DNA from: JBPRGG01 sp051418075
Lineage (GTDB): Bacteria; Bacteroidota; Bacteroidia; Cytophagales; Cyclobacteriaceae
Assembly (NCBI GenBank): GCA_051418075.1
Contig: JBPRGG010000071.1
Coordinates: 1-64,000, forward strand
Length of the DNA stretch: 64,000 nt
Direction: 5' to 3'
Under the pieces are notes generated by a model. The model was not told the origin of the DNA. It did no database searches and was given only the letters and a program-made list of their open reading frames with translations. Below, piece by piece: positions 59,362-64,000 of this stretch. Numbering within the stretch: position 1 is the stretch's first letter; each line of letters begins with the position of its first letter. A program made the position numbers and the translations under genes.

Positions 59362-59417
59362 AATTATAATTGCTGGCAAATGATTGTCAGTTTCAGGCGA
59401 TCATTTACTGTTTTAAT

Positions 59418-60422
59418 ATGAAAAAATCCATGAATAGAGATTTATTGACCCACATCATCCGACGTCCCCGGCGGAACAGAAAATCAAAGGCGATCCGATC
59501 CATGGTAGAAGAAACCCGGCTACATCTCAATGATCTGATCTTCCCGCTTTTTCTGATCGAAGGAGTAAATCAAAAAATAGAAGTACCCTCCATGCCGGGG
59601 ATCTTTAGGTATTCCCCTGATCTGTTACTTGAAGAAATTGGATCATGTGTTCAACTTGGATTGAATGCTTTTGTCATTTTTCCTGCCATTTCAGAGGAAA
59701 AAAAAGATAAACAGGCTTCGGAAGGTTATAATCCGGAAGGGCTTTATATTTCCAGCCTTAAAACAATCAAACAAAACTTTCCTGATATTTGCCTGATCAC
59801 AGATGTGGCCATGGATCCTTACAGCTCTGACGGTCATGACGGTTTGGTAGAAAATGGGAAGATCCTGAATGATGAAACTTTATATATTCTGGGAAAAATG
59901 GCTTTGGCCCAAGCCCGGGCCGGGGCAGATATTTTAGGTCCTTCTGATATGATGGATGGCCGGATAGGATATATCCGGGAATTGCTGGATGATGAAGGTT
60001 TTACTGAAGTTAGCATCATGTCTTATACGGCCAAATATGCCAGTGCTTATTATGGCCCCTTCCGGGATGCCCTGGATTCAGCCCCCAAATCCGGTGATAA
60101 AAAAACCTATCAAATGGATCCTGCCAACCAGCAGGAGGCAATAATTGAAGCCTCTCTGGATGAACAGGAAGGAGCTGATTTTTTAATGGTGAAGCCTGCC
60201 CTCTCTTATCTGGATGTAATAAAAAGTTTGAAAGACCACTTTCCTTTACCTATCGCAGCATACAATGTGAGTGGTGAATATGCCATGGTGAAAGCAGCGG
60301 CTCAAAAGGGCTGGCTGGACGGAGAGCAAATTATGCTGGAAACCTTGTTGAGCATAAAAAGGGCTGGAGCCTCTTTAATTTTAACCTATTTTGCCAAGGA
60401 TTTTGCCCGGTTCAAGAAGTAA
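59418..60422 (+). CDS. hemB: Porphobilinogen synthase (delta-aminolevulinic acid dehydratase)
   Basis: Condenses two 5-aminolevulinates in heme synthesis. From ATG 59418 it has 334 residues; an ATG at 59430 (330 residues) is also possible, and the frame is open up to 59370. RRPRRNRKSKAIRSMVEE and PLFLIEG start the protein; Schiff-base lysines lie in SYTAKYASAYYGPFRDA and LMVKPALSYLD. The metal site DVAMDPYSSDGHDG lacks the cysteines of zinc-type enzymes and fits the magnesium type. 56 bp after glmS. Confidence 0.95.
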   Translation: MKKSMNRDLLTHIIRRPRRNRKSKAIRSMVEETRLHLNDLIFPLFLIEGVNQKIEVPSMPGIFRYSPDLLLEEIGSCVQLGLNAFVIFPAISEEKKDKQASEGYNPEGLYISSLKTIKQNFPDICLITDVAMDPYSSDGHDGLVENGKILNDETLYILGKMALAQARAGADILGPSDMMDGRIGYIRELLDDEGFTEVSIMSYTAKYASAYYGPFRDALDSAPKSGDKKTYQMDPANQQEAIIEASLDEQEGADFLMVKPALSYLDVIKSLKDHFPLPIAAYNVSGEYAMVKAAAQKGWLDGEQIMLETLLSIKRAGASLILTYFAKDFARFKK

Positions 60423-60440
60423 ATATCAAATCCTGAATGG

Positions 60441-61232
60441 TTACTTTTGCTCCAGTTGTGTCACCTTCTCCCATAAACGCTCAATTTGCTGCTCCAGATA
60501 AACCAGCTTTGACGGTAGTGGATCCGGGGGAGAGAGATGGGTGCTGTAAACTGCTACCACTTTCCACATTTCTTTAATATCTATCCGGGGAACATTGATT
60601 AAAGGATAATGGGTATTATCCGCTTTGAGTTCCAGTTGCTCCCCTCCTTTTATTAACCTCCTGATCAATATCTGGTCTTGAACTAATAAAAGAAGCACTT
60701 CCCCCTGCTTCAAATCATGATAATCATCCACATTTATAAGGTAAGTCAGCACAATATCACGAACCTTCAATCCGGCCTGAGCCTGCTGCATTTCATCATT
60801 TTGTACCTGAAAGGCCCTCCAGGTATGTTTTTGATCGCTAGGCAAAAATATTTCCGGAAGGTTGGCCATAAAATCACGATTTTCCCGCTGATAAATATAT
60901 TCCAACCAATGGTCTGACTTTATCAGGGGTACACCTTTGACTTTTGAAACCTTTGTTTTTGTCGAAGTTGATGATTCCTCTTCCTTTTTCCCCTTAGCAA
61001 ACAAGTCAAAATGATACAATTCATTAATGGTGATCTCTTTGGTCAGCAACACATCAATAGATAAGCCAAAATGATGAGCAATTTGAATTATAGTATCTAT
61101 TTTAGGTTCGGCCCGGCCTTCTTCATAAGCTCCTACACTAGGTCGGGCCAGATTAAATAATTTAGCAAAATCGGCCTGTGAAAGCTTTTTAACTGTTCTT
61201 ATCTTGCGAATATTCTTCCCAATAAATGACAT
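60441..61232 (-). CDS. XRE-family repressor with inactive S24/LexA-like domain
   Basis: The 263-residue protein has an N-terminal helix-turn-helix (about 5-60; LSQADFAKLFNLARPSVGAYEEGRAEPKI) and a C-terminal domain (about 135-240) with S24 peptidase layout: FQVQNDEMQQ at the site of the usual GDSM, LKQGEVLLLLVQDQILIRRLIKG at the KRV site, and LELKADNTHYP like LxSDN. The nucleophile Ser (S to E) and the general-base Lys (K to R) are both lost, so self-cleavage is unlikely; it may sense a ligand or partner. Transcribed away from the PspA locus across a 213-bp gap. Confidence 0.82.
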   Translation of the reverse strand: MSFIGKNIRKIRTVKKLSQADFAKLFNLARPSVGAYEEGRAEPKIDTIIQIAHHFGLSIDVLLTKEITINELYHFDLFAKGKKEEESSTSTKTKVSKVKGVPLIKSDHWLEYIYQRENRDFMANLPEIFLPSDQKHTWRAFQVQNDEMQQAQAGLKVRDIVLTYLINVDDYHDLKQGEVLLLLVQDQILIRRLIKGGEQLELKADNTHYPLINVPRIDIKEMWKVVAVYSTHLSPPDPLPSKLVYLEQQIERLWEKVTQLEQK

Positions 61233-61445
61233 AAAAAATATTTTGAATTTATGCTAACCTTTTGAGCCGTTCTATCGTTATTAGATATATTAAGTATATA
61301 AGGAAATATTTGTTGAACAATTTAATCTTAAAAACCATCATGTACTGCTTTTCTAAAAGATTATATTATTTGTTATTGTAAAAATTGAAAATATATTTTT
61401 TTAAATTTATCCTAAATATATTTCAATCAAACAAATAATTAAACC

Positions 61446-61841
61446 ATGGAGAGTAATTTTCAAAAAGTAAAAGACTATTTAATCGAATTAGATTATGCCA
61501 TCGTGCAGGAAAATGAAGAGGATGAAGTATTTGTAGTAGAAAATGAAGCTGCCGGCATCAAAAATCTGGTAATTGCCTGCGCTGATCCTATCTTGATCAT
61601 GGAACAGTATCTTTTTGAAATTCAAAATGTAGACAAACAAGTGTTTGTCAGTTTATTGCAAAAAAACCGGGATATCATACACGGAGCTTTTGTATTGGAT
61701 GAATCCGGCCAGAGGGTTATTTTCAGAGATACATTGCAGCTGGAAAATCTGGATCTGAATGAATTGGAAGGCTCACTCAATTCATTAGAATTATTATTAA
61801 GTGAGTATTCGGAAGAATTAATTAAGTTTTCAAAAAATTAA
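61446..61841 (+). CDS. YbjN-like protein of the PspA locus
   Basis: The 131-residue acidic protein has the YbjN/secretion-chaperone-like alpha-beta pattern (VKDYLIELDYAIVQENEEDEVFVVE; LLQKNRDIIHGAFVLDESGQRVIFRDTLQLENLDLNELEGSL). This pattern often appears under names such as molecular chaperone Tir or YbjN domain, and the position directly before pspA parallels E. coli yjfI-yjfJ. It probably binds a partner protein; no enzyme motif. 17 bp upstream of pspA, so cotranscribed. Confidence 0.75.
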   Translation: MESNFQKVKDYLIELDYAIVQENEEDEVFVVENEAAGIKNLVIACADPILIMEQYLFEIQNVDKQVFVSLLQKNRDIIHGAFVLDESGQRVIFRDTLQLENLDLNELEGSLNSLELLLSEYSEELIKFSKN

Positions 61842-61857
61842 AAAAAATAAAAGTATT

Positions 61858-62583
61858 ATGGGAATTTTCAATAGATTATTTAAAATAGGACAATCAGAAG
61901 CACATTCTGCCATAGACAAATTAGAAAATCCAATAAAGTTAACCGAACAGGGAATCAGAGATCTAAAAAATGATCTTAACAATAGTTTACAGTCCCTGGC
62001 TCAGGTAAAAGCTATGGCCATACGGTCAAAAAATGAAATGGCCACCTATAAAAACCAGGCCAATGACTATGAAAGTAAAGCCTTGAAACTGCTGGAAAGA
62101 GCAGAATCCGGGGGTATTGATCCCAATGAAGCAGATCGGTTGGCCAGTGAAGCATTGGCCAAAAAGGAAGAAGCTTTACAGCAGGCTGCTCGTTCTACTG
62201 AAGAAAAAGAGAAATTCGATCAATCTGTGGCTCAGTTAGAACAAAATGTGAAAAAGCTGAAACAAAACATCAGCAAATGGGAAAATGAATTGAAAACCCT
62301 GAAAGCCAGGGCTAAAGTAGCTGATGCCACCAAAAATCTGAATAAACAAATGTCACAAATAGACTCTTCCAGTACTGTATCCATGCTGGAACGGATGAAG
62401 GATAAAGTAGCCGAAGACGAAGCTTTGGCGCAGAGTTATGGCGAAATTGCCAATGAAAGTAAAAGCCTGGATGAAGAAATAGACAAGGCCCTGGACGATA
62501 CATCTTCCCGCGGTTCTGATGCTTTGGCTGCATTAAAAGCAAAAATGGCAGCCAAAAAAAATCAAGGTGAAGGAGGAGCATAA
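61858..62583 (+). CDS. pspA: PspA/IM30 family envelope-stress protein
   Basis: Peripheral inner-membrane protein that coats and stabilises the membrane. The 241 residues have an N-terminal amphipathic start (MGIFNRLFKIGQSEAHSAIDKLENPIKLTEQGI) and long coiled-coil helices (about 25-190) full of A, E, K and Q. The tail (DDTSSRGSDALAALKAKMAAKK) is a helical C-terminal region. Length is typical. Follows the YbjN-like gene and ends at a terminator. Confidence 0.92.
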   Translation: MGIFNRLFKIGQSEAHSAIDKLENPIKLTEQGIRDLKNDLNNSLQSLAQVKAMAIRSKNEMATYKNQANDYESKALKLLERAESGGIDPNEADRLASEALAKKEEALQQAARSTEEKEKFDQSVAQLEQNVKKLKQNISKWENELKTLKARAKVADATKNLNKQMSQIDSSSTVSMLERMKDKVAEDEALAQSYGEIANESKSLDEEIDKALDDTSSRGSDALAALKAKMAAKKNQGEGGA

Positions 62584-62588
62584 CACTC

Positions 62589-62625
62589 ATCAGGCTGCTT
62601 AAACTAGCAGCCTGATCTATTTTTT
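62589..62625 (+). terminator. Rho-independent terminator after pspA
   Basis: A perfect 11-bp stem ATCAGGCTGCT (62589-62599) with AGCAGCCTGAT (62606-62616), 6-nt loop, then CTATTTTTT. A second hairpin (ATAAAGG 62633-62639 with CCTTTAT 62646-62652) follows within 20 bp. Confidence 0.85.
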
Positions 62626-62718
62626 ACCATTCATAAAGGTATAAGCCTTTATTTATAATATCTATTCCAATTGTTTAATTTAATATTTAACTTCGTAATT
62701 CATCAGAAATAAGTACAC

Positions 62719-63279
62719 ATGGGTATATTTGATTTTTTTAAAAAGAAGAAAGAACCGGATTACGATCCCTCAAATATAAAAATTACTGATCTGCAGAAAG
62801 GCTTTGTACTGGAATACGATCTCAAAACCTGGGTAGTGTCAGAATCATATGAGTATGATTGGGGTGATCATTTTTTTACACGGGAATACAAATTAGACAG
62901 CGGTGATGAATCCATTTACCTGCATGTGGAGTATGATGATGAATTATACCTTAGCGTCACTAAAAAAATTAAGTTGCTGATGATTGATGAAGATCTGCCT
63001 GATTACATAGTAGAACATCAGCACCCGCCTAAAAAAATTACCTATAAAGGTACTACCTTTTATTTTGATGAAGAAAGTCCGGGATATTTTCGAAATATGT
63101 CCAGCTCCGCGGAAAATTGGTCTGAATTAATTTCCTGGGATTATTATGATGAAACCGATAAACACATTCTTAATATTGAGCAATGGGGTGATCGGGAATT
63201 TGATGCTGCGGTTGGAAATGTAGTGCAGGAATTCGAATTCTCCAATATATTGCCCGGTGAAAACCAAAACCAAAATTAA
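62719..63279 (+). CDS. DUF4178 family protein
   Basis: The 186-residue soluble protein begins MGIFDFFKKKKEPDYD and has the DUF4178 build: ITDLQKGFVLEYDLKTWVV, EYDWGDHFFTREYKL, and YYDETDKHILNIEQWGDREFDAAVG near the C-terminus. DUF4178 proteins commonly sit with PspA, DUF350 and polyamine-related genes in envelope-stress loci. Here it is 136 bp after pspA with a terminator between, and the lipoprotein gene follows within 2 bp. Confidence 0.88.
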   Translation: MGIFDFFKKKKEPDYDPSNIKITDLQKGFVLEYDLKTWVVSESYEYDWGDHFFTREYKLDSGDESIYLHVEYDDELYLSVTKKIKLLMIDEDLPDYIVEHQHPPKKITYKGTTFYFDEESPGYFRNMSSSAENWSELISWDYYDETDKHILNIEQWGDREFDAAVGNVVQEFEFSNILPGENQNQN

Positions 63280-63281
63280 TC

Positions 63282-64000
63282 ATGAAAAAGTTTGCTTTAC
63301 TACTTATACCAGTCTTTCTTTTAAGCGCCTGCGGTGGAGCTGATTTTAAAAAAACACCGGTAGATAATTTTATCAGAGATATGGATAATGTTGATTCATA
63401 CTCTATTTTACTTTATGACATGAATGTAGAAGGAACCTTTTTTAAGGATTACATGCACCAGTATCGCATTGTAAAGACTCAAAATGGAGAAGTAGAAGAA
63501 GAAACCACCCGGTGGTATGAAGTTCCGGAAAATTTCTTTATGCAACACCAGGAACATATGGGTATGGAGATCGCTGCTAAAAGTGAAGATGGAAAAGTTT
63601 CCCGTACAGCCAGCCCTCCCGGCTATTCCAATTATGTCGGAAATCCGCAATATGGTCATTGGGTGAATCGTGGTGGCGATTCTTTTTGGGAATTTTATGG
63701 AAAATACGCTTTGCTTAGTTCAATGTTTAACATGATGTCTTTCCCCGTCAGAAGATCTTATTATGATACTTATAGGGGAAGTTATTATGGCAGACAACCC
63801 TATTATGGACCCTCTATGTCAGGCAGAAGAATGTATGGTACCAATAGCACTTACAACAGCCGGGTAAAACCGAATACCACCTGGCAGCGCAGCGCTTCGG
63901 CCAGTTCATTTAAGAACAGGGTTAGAAGGAGTGTGAGCCCAAGTTCCCGTTCAGGGTCAAGATATAGTTCTTCCGGATCAATCCGTTCCAGGGGTGGTGG
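63282..64000 (+). CDS. Lipoprotein with basic, Arg/Ser/Tyr-rich low-complexity region (3' partial)
   Basis: Open from ATG 63282 to the end of the window (239 codons). MKKFALLLIPVFLLSACGG has a perfect lipobox (LSAC, Cys17). A folded domain of about 120 residues follows (VDNFIRDMDNV, IVKTQNGEVEEETTRWYEVPENFF, GNPQYGHWVNRGGDSFWEFYGKY). After about residue 145 it becomes rich in R, S, Y and G (SFPVRRSYYDTYRGSYYGRQPYYGPS, SPSSRSGSRYSSSGS). It starts 2 bp after DUF4178 and is surely cotranscribed. No known family; it may bind anionic surfaces such as LPS. Confidence 0.8.
   Translation, partial: MKKFALLLIPVFLLSACGGADFKKTPVDNFIRDMDNVDSYSILLYDMNVEGTFFKDYMHQYRIVKTQNGEVEEETTRWYEVPENFFMQHQEHMGMEIAAKSEDGKVSRTASPPGYSNYVGNPQYGHWVNRGGDSFWEFYGKYALLSSMFNMMSFPVRRSYYDTYRGSYYGRQPYYGPSMSGRRMYGTNSTYNSRVKPNTTWQRSASASSFKNRVRRSVSPSSRSGSRYSSSGSIRSRGG

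Noticed and set aside
59370..59417. Upstream extension of hemB
   Set aside because: The 16 extra residues (MLANDCQFQAIIYCFN) are unlike the HemB family; the start at 59418 or 59430 fits better.

Overview
The window looks like chromosomal DNA from a member of the Bacteroidota, most likely the Cytophagales (Marivirga/Cyclobacteriaceae-like). It is AT-rich. Several genes carry the Bacteroidota -7 promoter motif TAnnTTTG, and most starts lack a strong Shine-Dalgarno. Lineage-typical genes are present: a DUF4270 lipoprotein, PorT-like barrels, an OmpA/PD40 protein resembling PorE, a heptaprenylglyceryl-phosphate synthase, a SecA without the zinc tail, and the order panC-panD-flippase with a GT5-like gene, DUF4270 and glmS. 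I see no tRNA, rRNA, insertion sequence, prophage or CRISPR array. Nearly all of the window is vertically inherited core genome with a few small orphan genes.

Layout. 1-1000: two tiny exported proteins with the same C-terminal tail, then an orphan acidic protein. 1.1-1.7 kb: rplU-rpmA. 1.8-10.1 kb (minus): rnr, polyprenyl synthase and rhomboid; a fused peptide-transporter ATPase; a PolB-like exonuclease, lipB and manA. 10.2-14.9 kb: yraN, a YwqK/MORN protein, a lipoprotein sulfatase, a hydroxyacid dehydrogenase and a small DUF5752-like gene. 15.1-18.9 kb: two OmpA-family proteins and a PorT-like barrel. 18.9-28.3 kb: a ferredoxin-linked redox block (2-oxoacid:ferredoxin oxidoreductase, a dihydroorotate-dehydrogenase-like protein, pyruvate:ferredoxin oxidoreductase, riboflavin synthase, ferredoxin). 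28.3-31.1 kb: gpmA, a barrel protein and an orphan. 31.1-36.9 kb (minus): the operon for the 2-oxoglutarate dehydrogenase complex. 37.2-39.8 kb: rpsP-rimM-trmD-rplS. 39.9-45.8 kb: dapF, secA, a SPOR-like lipoprotein and an M20 amidohydrolase. 45.9-48.4 kb: two unrelated phosphate-type transporters, head to head. 48.5-53.9 kb: a small membrane protein, the prenylglyceryl-phosphate synthase, an AraC regulator, acyl-CoA dehydrogenase, a zinc metallopeptidase and a flippase-like protein. 53.9-60.4 kb: panD, panC, a GT5-like protein, DUF4270, glmS and hemB. 60.4-64 kb: an XRE/S24-like regulator divergent from a PspA envelope-stress locus that runs off the end of the window.

How the genes fit together. 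Central carbon metabolism dominates. The cell appears to have both an NAD-linked 2-oxoglutarate dehydrogenase and a ferredoxin-linked 2-oxoacid oxidoreductase, plus PFOR and a dicluster ferredoxin, which suggests a switch between oxic and low-oxygen metabolism. A near-consensus Crp/Fnr box lies in the shared ribE/ferredoxin intergenic region. lipB could supply octanoyl groups for the two lipoyl domains of the E2 subunit. The most interesting unexplained items are the paired short proteins ending in D-x-D-S-W-S-E, a GT5-like protein with only one domain and a degenerate substrate loop, a repressor with an apparently dead S24 domain facing the PspA locus, a very long charged tail on ribosomal protein S16, and palindromes between the two phosphate transporter genes. 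No completely new multi-gene system is obvious.
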